17,710 bases of DNA from Gammaproteobacteria bacterium (GCA_030431185.1 JAUIJO010000030.1:1-17710); one strand, 5' to 3'; positions 6,231 through 13,116 are shown, counted from the first letter of the stretch. The notes: a model not told the origin generated them from the sequence alone. Numbers and translations are program-made.

Positions 6231-7589
6231 ATGGAATCCAGAAGGACGTGCGTTGAGCATGGCGCCTGGGCGGCAGTGGCCGGTCGGTCGGCACCGGGGC
6301 GGATCCATGGGCTGGTCTGGGTCGCACTCCTCGCCCTGGGTGCGGGGAGGCTGGAGGCGGCCCAAGTCGCGTGCACGCCGGACACCGGCTTCACCCAGTG
6401 CGTGCGCATCACCTTCGAAGGCTCCCCCCAGGCATTCAACGTCCCGGCAGGCGTGAGCTCGCTGCGCGTCAAGGCGTGGGGCGCCGGTGGCGGCGCCTCC
6501 ATTTCGGGTACCGGCACCCCCATGAGCGGCGCCGGAGGCGGCTTCAGCGTCGGCACCCTCAGCACCACGCCCGGCGCATCGCTCGCGGTGGTGGTCGGCG
6601 CGGGCGGGGTTGCAGGTGGCACCACCCCGCGCTTCGGCGGCGGCGCCCCGGGCGGCGGCGGCCTGCTTGCCTCCACCGGCTCCAGTGGCGGCGGCTACTC
6701 GGGGATTTTCAGCAGCTCGACGATCAGCCAGGCCACGGCGTCGCTGATCGCCGGGGGTGGCGGGGGCGCGAGCACCGGGGCGGATGCGGGGGTGAGCGCG
6801 GGCGGCGGCGGCGGGCTGTCGGGCGGCCAGGACCTGGCGTCCTTCGTCAGCGGTCGCGGCGGCACGCAGGCGGCAGGAGGTGCCGCGGCAAGCCAGACAG
6901 GCGGCTGCACCACGTCCCAGCAAGGCGGCGGGGCGCTCGCGGGCGGTTCGGGGGGAGGTTCGCTGGCCACCGGACAGGGCGGCGGCGGCGGCGGTGGCGG
7001 CTGGTTCGGCGGCGGCGGCGGCCGCTGCGAAGTCCTGCTTTCGGACCCCAATGGCGCGGGCGGCGGCGGCGCGGGCTTCATCGGCGGTGCCGGCGTCAGC
7101 GGCGCGAGCACCACCGCCGGCGCGAACTCGGTCCGCACGGCCGGCGGTACCGCCGCCCCGGCGGGGACGACCGACGTGCACTACCTGGCGGGGATCGGTG
7201 TAGGCGCCGCGGCCGCGGCCGCGGGCACCGTCTCGGGCAACGGGCAGGTCGTCCTGCAGTGGAACGACAGCGCCGACCTGAGCATCACCATGACCAATAC
7301 GCCGGTCAGCGGCCCCGCCGACCAGCCGGAGGACACGGTGGCGTCCGGCGCGGCGACCTCCTACCAGATCGTGGTCAGCAACCTGGGGCCCGCGCCGGCC
7401 GACGGCGCCGTGCTGAGCGATCCACCGCCCACTGGCATGGCGTGCACCACGGTCAGTTGCAGCGCGGCCGGCAGCGCGGCCTGCCCCCCTGCCCTGACCA
7501 TCGCCGACCTGCAGGGCAGTGGCGTGGCGATTCCCAGCCTGCCCGCGGGGGGCAGCGTCACGGTGACGCTGGGCTGCACGATCGATTGA
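6231..7589 (+). CDS. secreted glycine-rich protein with C-terminal DUF11 domain
   Basis: 452 residues. The first 44 look like a signal peptide with a long n-region: basic residues (GRSAPGRIHG), the hydrophobic core LVWVALLALGAG and a cleavage region LEAA before QVACTPD. Residues 58-345 match the bacterial glycine-rich domain pattern: FEGSPQAFNVPAGVSSLRVK, AWGAGGG, a series of GGxxGG turns, and a closing GNGQVVLQW strand. Gly runs up to eight long occur near 250-257. Residues 348-452 are one DUF11-type beta-sandwich repeat (ADLSITMTN, then TSYQIVVSNLGPAPADGAVLSD, four cysteines, SVTVTLGC). Such proteins are usually cell-surface or secreted adhesive or structural proteins. No PEP-CTERM, IPTL or other sorting tail follows. 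The ATG at 6231 has GCAGGG close upstream. Function is inferred from architecture only. Confidence 0.8.
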   Translation: MESRRTCVEHGAWAAVAGRSAPGRIHGLVWVALLALGAGRLEAAQVACTPDTGFTQCVRITFEGSPQAFNVPAGVSSLRVKAWGAGGGASISGTGTPMSGAGGGFSVGTLSTTPGASLAVVVGAGGVAGGTTPRFGGGAPGGGGLLASTGSSGGGYSGIFSSSTISQATASLIAGGGGGASTGADAGVSAGGGGGLSGGQDLASFVSGRGGTQAAGGAAASQTGGCTTSQQGGGALAGGSGGGSLATGQGGGGGGGGWFGGGGGRCEVLLSDPNGAGGGGAGFIGGAGVSGASTTAGANSVRTAGGTAAPAGTTDVHYLAGIGVGAAAAAAGTVSGNGQVVLQWNDSADLSITMTNTPVSGPADQPEDTVASGAATSYQIVVSNLGPAPADGAVLSDPPPTGMACTTVSCSAAGSAACPPALTIADLQGSGVAIPSLPAGGSVTVTLGCTID

Positions 7590-7592
7590 CGC

Positions 7593-7613
7593 CGCCGGCC
7601 CTCCCGGCCGGCG
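7593..7613. terminator. GC hairpin between convergent genes, possible terminator
   Basis: CGCCGGCC (7593-7600) and GGCCGGCG (7606-7613) form an 8-bp stem with a 5-nt loop, 3 nt after the glycine-rich gene's stop. Downstream on the plus strand is CCTCCTTCACTATTTC, only weakly T-rich, and on the minus strand no T-run follows. It may help end plus-strand transcription. Confidence 0.45.
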
Positions 7614-7622
7614 CCTCCTTCA

Positions 7623-8138
7623 CTATTTCGCCGGCGCGGTCCGTTTCGTCCGGGGGGTCTTCGGCTTGGCGGTCTTCGGCTTGGCCTTCTTCGCCGTGGA
7701 GTTCTTTCGTTTGGCGGTGCCCGGGGATTTCGCCGATGAGCCGCTCCGGGACCTGCCGGCTGCAGCCTTCCTGGCCGCACCCGGCGCCTTGACCGCCTTG
7801 CTGCGCGTCGGCTTCGCGCCCGCCGACGGTTCGCCCACGATCGCCTGCGCCGGTACCGGCGTCTGCACGCGCGGGCCGAAACCGAAGGCTTCCTCGCTGC
7901 GCGCGGACACGATCATCCGCACCATGCTGCCGGGGATCATGAGTTCGAGCTCGACCGGAACGCCTTGCGGCGTGCGTCCGTCGAGCACCATCTTGGTGAA
8001 GGCGCCGCCGGTGTCGACCTCGCGGCACAGCACGTGCTCGCCGCCTTCTTCGCCGAGCAGGTAGGGCTTGATCGCAGCGCCCAGGGCTTCGACGGCCTTG
8101 GGAAAGAAGAACACGGCGTAGCCTTGCACGTCGTTCAT
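7623..8138 (-). CDS. conserved-looking protein with a histone H1-like Lys/Ala/Pro tail
   Basis: 171 residues from ATG 8138-8136, with AGGAG 7 nt upstream on its strand; the upstream extension of the frame lacks such a signal. Residues 1-92 form a compact domain I do not recognise (MNDVQGYAVFFFPKAVEALG, then PVELELMIPGSMVRMIVSAR), with no membrane helix or signal peptide. Residues 108-171 are almost only Lys, Ala, Pro, Arg, Thr, Ser (KAKPKTAKPKTPRTKRTAPAK), like bacterial H1-type tails such as AlgP. Such tails bind DNA or RNA nonspecifically, so a nucleoid or RNA-associated role is plausible but inferred. It follows purT on the same strand after 115 nt and converges with the glycine-rich gene. 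The tail contains a tandem 15-bp coding repeat. Confidence 0.75.
   Translation of the reverse strand: MNDVQGYAVFFFPKAVEALGAAIKPYLLGEEGGEHVLCREVDTGGAFTKMVLDGRTPQGVPVELELMIPGSMVRMIVSARSEEAFGFGPRVQTPVPAQAIVGEPSAGAKPTRSKAVKAPGAARKAAAGRSRSGSSAKSPGTAKRKNSTAKKAKPKTAKPKTPRTKRTAPAK
7656..7685 (-). repeat. perfect tandem 15-bp repeat within the basic tail
   Basis: GGTCTTCGGCTTGGC occurs twice head to tail (7656-7670 and 7671-7685, plus-strand reading). On the coding strand it gives the repeated pentapeptide in AKPKTAKPKT. The 15-bp unit keeps the frame, so the tail length can change without loss of the gene. Confidence 0.85.
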
Positions 8139-8253
8139 GGAAACTCCTGTGGTTCGATGGGGTGGTGGCGGCCCGCGCCGGACGGCGGGCGCGGCCACGA
8201 CACGGAAAGCGCAGGCGACGGCACGGCACGGGAGCCCGGCGTCGCCGCGTGGA

Positions 8254-9468
8254 TCATCGCAGGCTGACGTCCAGCCGCGCGGCCGCCTCGCGCGCGCGCT
8301 CGCGCGCCTCGTCGACGTCGCCTCCGTGGGCCAGGGTCACCGCCACGCGGCGCTGCCCCTCCACCCGCGGCTTGCCGAACAGGCGCAACTGGCTGCCCGG
8401 TGCGGCGAGCGCCGCGTCGACGTGCTCGAACACCGGGACGCCGTGGCCTTCGGCGAGCACGGCGCAGGATGCGGTGGGCCCGACCAGCGGCACCTGGTCG
8501 TTCGCGTCCACGTGGACAGGCAGGCCGAGGATGGCGCGCGCGTGCAGTGCGAATTCGCTCAGCACCTGCGATGCCAGGGTGACCAGCCCGGTGTCGTGCG
8601 GACGGGGCGAGACCTCGCTGAACCACACGTCGTCGCCCCTGACGAAAAGCTCGACGCCGAACAGCCCCCAGCCCCCCAGGTCGTCGGTGATCGTACGGGC
8701 GATGGCCTGCGCGCGCTCCAGCGCCCGCGCCGACATCGGCTGGGGTTGCCAGCTCTCGCGGTAGTCGCCGTCGCGCTGCAGGTGGCCGACCGGCGCGCAG
8801 AAGGCCGTCCCGCCCGCGTGGCGGACGGTCAACAGGGTGATCTCGTAGTCGAAGTCGACGAAGCCTTCGACGATGCAACGTCCGGCACCGGCCCGGCCCC
8901 CGGTCTGTGCGTATGCCCAGGCCGGCTCGATGTCCGACGCGTCGCGCACGGTGCTCTGGCCCTTGCCCGACGAGGACATCACCGGCTTGACCACGCAGGG
9001 CAGGCCGATCGCCGCGACGGCTTCGCGGTATTCGTCGGGGTCGTCGACGAAGCGGTACGGGGAGGTGGGCAGGCCGAGGGTCTCGGCGGCCAGCCGGCGA
9101 ATCCCCTCGCGATCCATGGTCAGGCGCGCGGCGCGCGCGGTCGGGATCACCCGGGTATCGCTGCCGCGCTCGGCGAACTCCTGTTCCAGTTCGACCAGGG
9201 TCGCGGTATGGATGGCCTCGATCTCCGGCACGATCAGGTGGGGGCGTTCGAGCGCCACCAGCGCGCGGATCGCCTGTCCATCGAGCATGTCCAGCACGTG
9301 GCTGCGGTGCGCGACCTGCATGGCCGGCGCATCGGCGTAGCGATCGGCGGCGATCACTTCCACGCCGAATCGCTGCAGCTCGATCGCCACTTCCTTGCCC
9401 AGCTCCCCCGAACCCAGCAACAGGACACGGAAGGCGTGGGGAGACAGGGGCGTGCCGAGAGTGGTCAT
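8254..9468 (-). CDS. purT: phosphoribosylglycinamide formyltransferase 2 (formate-dependent)
   Basis: Makes formyl-GAR from GAR, formate and ATP (EC 6.3.1.21), the third step of purine synthesis, without folate. 404 residues versus 392 in E. coli; start at ATG 9468-9466 with AGGA upstream. ATP-grasp order is visible: N-terminal Rossmann-like RVLLLGSGELGKEVAIE (14-30), GAR-binding VPEIEAI (80-86), PVMSSSGKGQS ATP loop (162-172), the central strand GLFGVELFV with metal ligand Glu 273, FSEVSPRPHDTG (283-294) with Glu 285, and the C-terminal barrel with LFGKPRVEGQRRVAVTLA (363-380). Nothing is missing or truncated. It is divergent from the 9564 lipoprotein gene and upstream of the basic-tail gene, with no other purine genes near; purT is commonly a stand-alone gene. 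Confidence 0.97.
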   Translation of the reverse strand: MTTLGTPLSPHAFRVLLLGSGELGKEVAIELQRFGVEVIAADRYADAPAMQVAHRSHVLDMLDGQAIRALVALERPHLIVPEIEAIHTATLVELEQEFAERGSDTRVIPTARAARLTMDREGIRRLAAETLGLPTSPYRFVDDPDEYREAVAAIGLPCVVKPVMSSSGKGQSTVRDASDIEPAWAYAQTGGRAGAGRCIVEGFVDFDYEITLLTVRHAGGTAFCAPVGHLQRDGDYRESWQPQPMSARALERAQAIARTITDDLGGWGLFGVELFVRGDDVWFSEVSPRPHDTGLVTLASQVLSEFALHARAILGLPVHVDANDQVPLVGPTASCAVLAEGHGVPVFEHVDAALAAPGSQLRLFGKPRVEGQRRVAVTLAHGGDVDEARERAREAAARLDVSLR

Positions 9469-9528
9469 GTGGAATCCTGGAACGGGAGACAGGCGCCTAG
9501 TCTAGATCGACGGACGGGCATGGGTGGC

Positions 9529-9557
9529 TTGGGCGCCGCCGGATCGCATGCGATGCT
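9529..9557 (+). promoter_or_regulatory. candidate promoter giving a leaderless lipoprotein transcript
   Basis: GATGCT (9552-9557) lies exactly 6 nt before ATG 9564, the same geometry as at bpt. TTGGGC (9529-9534) is a partial -35 with an ideal 17-bp spacer. No Shine-Dalgarno is present between them and the start. Both boxes are imperfect, so this remains tentative. Confidence 0.4.
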
Positions 9558-9563
9558 TCGACC

Positions 9564-10538
9564 ATGCCCCGTGCCCGCCACCGCCGCCGAGTCCGCCGTC
9601 CCTGGCATGGCGTGGTGCTGGCCGCCTGCCTGCTGACGGGCATGTCGGCCTGCGGCGTGCCGGAGGAGGACGCGGAAGGCAACGGGGTGCAGGGCGTGCT
9701 GCTGGACGCGGAGATGAGCGAAATCAGTGGCCTGGCGGCATCCCGCCGACACCCGGGCGTGCTTTGGATGCACGACGACGGCGGCAATCCCGCGCGCCTG
9801 TTCGCGACCGACGCGAACGGCCGCCGGCTGGCGACCTTCACCGTCGAGGGCGTGACCAAGACCGACTGGGAGGACATGGCCGCCTTCGAACTGGACGGCC
9901 GGCAGTACCTGCTGGTCGCCGATACCGGCGACAACGGTGGCCTTCGGCGCAGCTTGCAGTTGCATGTGTTCGAGGAGCCCGCCGAGCTCGAGAACGCGCG
10001 GCTGGCGCCCGCCTGGTCCATCGCGTTCCGGTGGCCGGACGGACCGCTCGACTGCGAAGCGGTGGCGGTGGACGCGGACGCCGGGCAGATCCTGTTGATC
10101 TCGAAGAAACGCACGCCGCCGGAACTGTTCAGCCTGCCGCTGCGCCCACAGGGCAGCGGGCTCCAGGTGGCCGTCGCGCGGGGTCGTCTGGCGGGCGTCC
10201 CCGCGCCCGCCCGGGACCTGCCCGGGGACGCACCGAAGCGGCGCCGCTACGAGCACCAGGTGACCGCGGCCGACCTGTCGCCCGACGGCCGCCGCCTGGC
10301 GGTCATGACCTACCGCGACCTGCTGGTCTACACCCGCGAGGGCGTCGAGGACTGGAGCCGGGCCGTCGGCCGCCCTCCCGGCATCGCTCCCCTGCCATGG
10401 CTCCCCCAGGCCGAGGCGCTGGGCTGGCGCGCGGATGGCGAAACGCTGTTGGCAACGGGCGAATTCATTCCCGCCCCGCTCTTCCGCCTGCAGCCACCGG
10501 TCGCCCCGCGGAAGCCGCACGGCACGTCAAGCGACTGA
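9564..10538 (+). CDS. predicted lipoprotein with beta-propeller-like repeats
   Basis: 324 residues. A strongly basic n-region (MPRARHRRRVRRPWHG) and hydrophobic VVLAACLLTG lead to a lipobox MSAC with Cys 30, followed by acidic residues. The mature part has recurring strand-turn units of propeller type: EISGLAASRRHPGVLWMHDDGG (53-74), TKTDWEDMAAFELDGRQYLLVADTGDN (98-124), DCEAVAVDADAGQILLISKK (163-182), VTAADLSPDGRRLAVMTYRDLLVY (233-256) and AEALGWRADGETLLATGE (283-300). The DWEDMA and ADTGDN motifs and the DCEAVAVD repeat are characteristic of a widespread uncharacterised secreted family related to phytase- or NHL-like propellers; the acidic loops may bind calcium. Activity cannot be assigned. 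It is divergent from purT. Confidence 0.8.
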   Translation: MPRARHRRRVRRPWHGVVLAACLLTGMSACGVPEEDAEGNGVQGVLLDAEMSEISGLAASRRHPGVLWMHDDGGNPARLFATDANGRRLATFTVEGVTKTDWEDMAAFELDGRQYLLVADTGDNGGLRRSLQLHVFEEPAELENARLAPAWSIAFRWPDGPLDCEAVAVDADAGQILLISKKRTPPELFSLPLRPQGSGLQVAVARGRLAGVPAPARDLPGDAPKRRRYEHQVTAADLSPDGRRLAVMTYRDLLVYTREGVEDWSRAVGRPPGIAPLPWLPQAEALGWRADGETLLATGEFIPAPLFRLQPPVAPRKPHGTSSD

Positions 10539-10618
10539 TTCCAAAGCACAAGTCGCGCCATCCGCATGAGCGAAGGCCGCCTTTCCTCGAGCGGCAGGGC
10601 GTTGCCGTGTCTTGGCAC

Positions 10619-10650
10619 TTGACTTGATATCAATTTGATATCACATTAAA
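10619..10650 (+). promoter_or_regulatory. AT-rich promoter island with two TGATATCA palindromes one helical turn apart
   Basis: The 8-bp palindrome TGATATCA occurs at 10625-10632 and 10636-10643; the repeat unit TTGATATCA is perfect and its spacing is 11 bp. TTGACT (10619-10624) is a good -35 hexamer abutting the first palindrome, and CATTAAAT (10644-10651) offers a -10 region, so the palindromes fill the promoter spacer. The island stands out in GC-rich surroundings. A ribbon-helix-helix repressor is encoded three genes downstream, and RHH dimers typically bind such tandem short palindromes. I infer an autoregulated operator. Confidence 0.7.
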
Positions 10651-10673
10651 TCCATCTTCCCGAGGATCCGACC

Positions 10674-11558
10674 ATGAAAGAGAACGACGTCCGCTCACTC
10701 CCCGGCATTCCCTTCCTGCTCGGCGTCCTCGTCGCCGTGGCCGTGGCCATCTGGCTGTTCGCTTCCGGCATCGGTCCCGATCCGGACCACGACGGTCCCC
10801 GCTCGCTCGCCATGATCTTCGGCGGCATCGCGCTGGGCATCCTGGCCTTCATCAGCCTGATCGGGCTCTACACCGTCCAGCCCAACCAGTCCGCGGTGCT
10901 GAGCCTGTTCGGCAAGTACGTGGGCACGGTCAAGGACAACGGCCTGCGCTGGAACAACCCCTTCTTCTCCAAGCGCAAGATCTCGCTGCGGGTGCGCAAC
11001 TTCGAAAGCGGCAAGCTGAAGGTCAACGAGCTCGACGGCAGCCCGATCGAGATCGCGGCGGTGATCGTCTGGCGCGTGGTGGACTCGGCCGAAGCGGTGT
11101 TCAACGTCGACGACTACGAAAGCTTCGTCCACATCCAGTCCGAAGCCGCCCTGCGCGCGATGGCCACCAGCTATCCCTACGACCAGCACGACGAGGACCA
11201 GATCTCGCTGCGCAGCCACCCCAACGAGATTTCGGACCGGCTCAAGCACCATCTGGACGAGCGCCTGACCGAAGCCGGCGTCGACGTCATCGAAGCCCGC
11301 ATCAGCCACCTCGCCTACGCGCCGGAGATCGCCCACGCCATGCTGCAACGCCAGCAGGCCAACGCGGTGATCGCCGCGCGGACGCGGATCGTCGCCGGCG
11401 CCGTCGGCATGGTGGAGATGGCCTTGCAGGAACTGCAGAAGAACGGCGTGGTGGATCTCGACGAAGAGCGCAAGGCCGCCATGGTCAGCAACCTGCTGGT
11501 CGTCCTGTGCGGCGACCGCAGCACCCAGCCGATCGTCAACGCCGGCACCCTTTACTGA
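10674..11558 (+). CDS. SPFH/band-7 domain membrane protein
   Basis: 294 residues from ATG 10674, with GAGG 8 nt upstream. Two membrane helices near residues 12-30 and 45-67 form a hairpin. The SPFH domain follows (about 66-250): YTVQPNQSAVLSLFGKYVGTV, GLRWNNPFF, IEIAAVIVWRVVDSAEAVFNVDDYESFV, and the helical EARISHLAYAPEIAHAMLQRQQANAVIAAR typical of stomatin/prohibitin-like proteins. The end (VSNLLVVLCGDRSTQPIVNAGTLY) lacks the long coiled coil of flotillins. SPFH proteins oligomerise into membrane rings and scaffold proteases or lipid domains. It is the first gene of a tight cluster behind the TGATATCA promoter. No NfeD or FtsH gene is adjacent, so the partner is unknown and may be encoded in the cluster itself. 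Confidence 0.92.
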   Translation: MKENDVRSLPGIPFLLGVLVAVAVAIWLFASGIGPDPDHDGPRSLAMIFGGIALGILAFISLIGLYTVQPNQSAVLSLFGKYVGTVKDNGLRWNNPFFSKRKISLRVRNFESGKLKVNELDGSPIEIAAVIVWRVVDSAEAVFNVDDYESFVHIQSEAALRAMATSYPYDQHDEDQISLRSHPNEISDRLKHHLDERLTEAGVDVIEARISHLAYAPEIAHAMLQRQQANAVIAARTRIVAGAVGMVEMALQELQKNGVVDLDEERKAAMVSNLLVVLCGDRSTQPIVNAGTLY

Positions 11559-11565
11559 GGCCGTC

Positions 11566-11952
11566 ATGGATCCGCGCGACCTGCTCATCCCCGTCCTGCT
11601 TTTCGCCGGGAGCCTGCCGGTGTTCGCCATCGCCTGGCGCATCGCCCGGGGCGAGCTGCACTGGGTCAACGGCCTGGACGCGCGGCGGCTGGCCGATCCC
11701 CGGTCAGTGGCGACGAGGCTGTCCCGCCAACTGGCGACCGTCGGTGCATTGCTCGTGCTCGGTGCCATCGGACTGTACTGGGCCGGCGGGGACGGGGGCC
11801 GGGCGACGACCGTCGTGGTCGTCCTGCTGCTGGCCGTCAACGGCATGGGATTCATGTTGTTCCGGACGGCTTCCGTCGCCCGGCGCGGCTACCTGGCCCT
11901 GCCACGCGCGCCGGGCGGGAGCGGCGCGCATGACCAGACCGGACAACGCTGA
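11566..11952 (+). CDS. small three-helix membrane protein of the SPFH cluster
   Basis: 128 residues; ATG 11566 begins 7 nt after the SPFH stop, so translation is probably coupled. Hydrophobic helices lie near 5-25 (LLIPVLLFAGSLPVFAIAW), 57-73 (TVGALLVLGAIGLYW) and 80-99 (TTVVVVLLLAVNGMGFMLF). Between helices 1 and 2 is the loop LHWVNGLDARRLADPRSVATRL, which resembles the conserved loop of small DUF3784/SdpI-like integral membrane proteins; that comparison is tentative. The tail is Gly/Pro-rich. Position suggests a partner or modulator of the SPFH protein. The stop is 8 nt before the RHH start. Confidence 0.75.
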   Translation: MDPRDLLIPVLLFAGSLPVFAIAWRIARGELHWVNGLDARRLADPRSVATRLSRQLATVGALLVLGAIGLYWAGGDGGRATTVVVVLLLAVNGMGFMLFRTASVARRGYLALPRAPGGSGAHDQTGQR

Positions 11953-11960
11953 GCATCGCC

Positions 11961-12179
11961 GTGGCCGAGAAGAAGAAAGCCTATCCCCTGCGCATCAATG
12001 CCGACGTGCTCGCGGCGGCACAGGGCTGGGCCGACGATGAGTTGCGCAGCCTGAACGCCCAGATCGAGTACGTCCTGCGCGACGCCCTGCGCAAGGCCGG
12101 TCGGCTGCCGCGGGGCACGCCCCCGCCGGCGTCGCGGCCCACGGATGCCACCCCCCAAGGAGAGCAAGACGATGACTAA
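11961..12179 (+). CDS. Arc-type ribbon-helix-helix DNA-binding protein
   Basis: 72 residues from GTG 11961; no clear Shine-Dalgarno, so it is probably coupled to the gene before. The RHH fold is plain: basic start and strand KKKAYPLRIN (4-13), helix A ADVLAAAQGWADDEL (14-28), then SLNAQIEYVLRDALRKAG (30-47), matching the Arc pattern in which RSVNSEI begins helix B. Arg 11 corresponds to Arc's base-contacting Arg 13. The last 25 residues are Pro-rich and acidic, hence likely disordered. It should dimerise and bind tandem short operator sites; the two TGATATCA palindromes before the cluster are the obvious candidate. No toxin gene is recognisable next to it, which argues against a plain toxin-antitoxin role. 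Its stop lies inside the start of the DUF4177 gene. Confidence 0.85.
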   Translation: MAEKKKAYPLRINADVLAAAQGWADDELRSLNAQIEYVLRDALRKAGRLPRGTPPPASRPTDATPQGEQDDD

Positions 12180-12348
12180 CCGCTGGCAGCACAAGGTGGC
12201 CGAGGTGCCCTACAAGCTGTTCGTGAACCAGAACGAGCAATTGCAGCAGGAACTGGACAAGCACGGGCAGCAGGGCTGGGAGCTGGTGGCGGTGACCCAG
12301 TCCCATGGCTCCCACACCCTCCGCCTGTTCTTCAAGAAGCCCGCCTGA
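12172..12348 (+). CDS. DUF4177 small protein
   Basis: 58 residues. ATG 12172 overlaps the RHH stop by 8 nt and has a strong AAGGAG (12157-12162) 9 nt upstream, which decides this start over an ATG further upstream in frame. The pattern is DUF4177: W-x-H-K-V-AEVPYKLF, a helix with QNEQLQQELDKHGQQGWELV, then VAVTQSHGSHTLRLFFKKP, giving a beta-alpha-beta-beta fold. Members are small soluble proteins with no known activity. It closes the SPFH cluster, and its own strong ribosome-binding site suggests high expression relative to the RHH gene. Confidence 0.85.
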   Translation: MTNRWQHKVAEVPYKLFVNQNEQLQQELDKHGQQGWELVAVTQSHGSHTLRLFFKKPA

Positions 12349-12389
12349 GCGCGCGTGCCACCCACCCCTGCAGGAACGAGGAGCCCCCC

Positions 12390-12515
12390 ATGCTGCACGT
12401 CATCAAGCTGATCGAACGCCGTTCCCCCCGCCATGCCCGCCGCATCGTGGCCCTGCTCGCCGCCGCTTCGGCGCTGATGCTCGGCGCGGGGCTGGCCGTG
12501 ACGCAGTCGCGCTGA
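12390..12515 (+). CDS. 41-residue small membrane protein
   Basis: A short frame from ATG 12390 to TGA 12513-12515. GAGGAG (12378-12383) stands 6 nt before the ATG, the best ribosome-binding site in this part of the window. The product is MLHVIKLIERRSPRHARRIV followed by a single hydrophobic helix (residues 19-37, ending near AGLAVTQSR). The basic N-terminal half predicts N-in topology. It lies between the DUF4177 gene (41 nt before) and the PH-domain gene (4 nt after) on the same strand. I do not recognise a family; conservation would prove it is real. Confidence 0.6.
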   Translation: MLHVIKLIERRSPRHARRIVALLAAASALMLGAGLAVTQSR

Positions 12516-12519
12516 CCCC

Positions 12520-13116
12520 ATGGCCCGGGCATCCACCGGCATGCGACACGGCACGTCGAAGCGCATCTCCGGCGGCGGGGAGACGTTCGCCGTCGCTCCC
12601 CTGGCGGGACGCACCCGCTGGTTCTTCCCGGGACTGTGGGCCTTCCTGCTGGTGGTGGCCTGCCTCACCCCCCAGGGTGGGGCGGCGACCGAACCGGTAC
12701 CGGCCTGGCTGATCACACCGTTCGCGTGCGCGCTGGTCGTCGTCGGCCCCTACATCCTGCTTCAGTACCGTCGCATCGCGCTGGAGGCCGATGCATTGCG
12801 GGTGATGGCGGCCTCGGTGTTCACGCACCGCGTGCCGATCGCCGGGCTCGACCTCGAGCGCGCCCGCATCCTCGACCTCGACGAACACGTGGACTACCGA
12901 CCCTGGCTCAGGCTGTTCGGCATGTCCCTGCCCGGCTTCACCGCGGGCCATTGCCTGTTGCGCAACCGCCGCCGGGCATTCTGCCTGCTGACGCGCCGCG
13001 AACGCGTGCTGCTCCTGCCTCGCCGGGATGGCCGCTACCTGCTCTTGAGCCCGGAAGATCCCCATGCCCTGCTCTCGCGGCTGCGCGAACTGGCGGACGA
13101 GCCGCGCCGGGACTAA
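12520..13116 (+). CDS. membrane-anchored bacterial PH-domain protein
   Basis: 198 residues from ATG 12520; ATG 12541 is an equally possible start, and neither has a clear Shine-Dalgarno. Two helices near 34-50 and 62-82 form a membrane hairpin. Residues 85-190 fit a bacterial pleckstrin-homology (bPH) domain: RIALEADALRVMAASVFTHR, a strand-rich centre, LFGMSLPGFTAGHCLLRNRR, AFCLLTRRERVLLLPRRDG and YLLLSPEDPHALLSRL, the last being the typical family ending. Such proteins are predicted to sit on the cytoplasmic face; ligands are unknown. The 41-residue membrane gene ends 4 nt before it. The following M15B gene starts 9 nt after its stop. Confidence 0.75.
   Translation: MARASTGMRHGTSKRISGGGETFAVAPLAGRTRWFFPGLWAFLLVVACLTPQGGAATEPVPAWLITPFACALVVVGPYILLQYRRIALEADALRVMAASVFTHRVPIAGLDLERARILDLDEHVDYRPWLRLFGMSLPGFTAGHCLLRNRRRAFCLLTRRERVLLLPRRDGRYLLLSPEDPHALLSRLRELADEPRRD

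Noticed and set aside
9543..9554. 12-bp palindrome ATCGCATGCGAT upstream of the 9564 lipoprotein gene
   Set aside because: Perfect but short, single-copy and overlapping the proposed -10 box; could be an operator but nothing else supports it.
8137..9636. 499-codon open frame on the plus strand across purT
   Set aside because: It is antisense to a complete, motif-rich PurT and reads as Arg/Ala/Gly/Asp-rich nonsense typical of GC-rich shadow frames; no ribosome-binding site or domain.
10695..11855. 386-codon minus-strand frame across the SPFH gene
   Set aside because: Antisense shadow; the plus strand has a clear SPFH protein with promoter and ribosome-binding site.
11961..12348. RHH and DUF4177 genes as a toxin-antitoxin pair
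   Set aside because: DUF4177 has no known toxin activity and does not resemble RelE, Doc, HicA or PIN toxins; its conserved small fold fits better as an operon partner.
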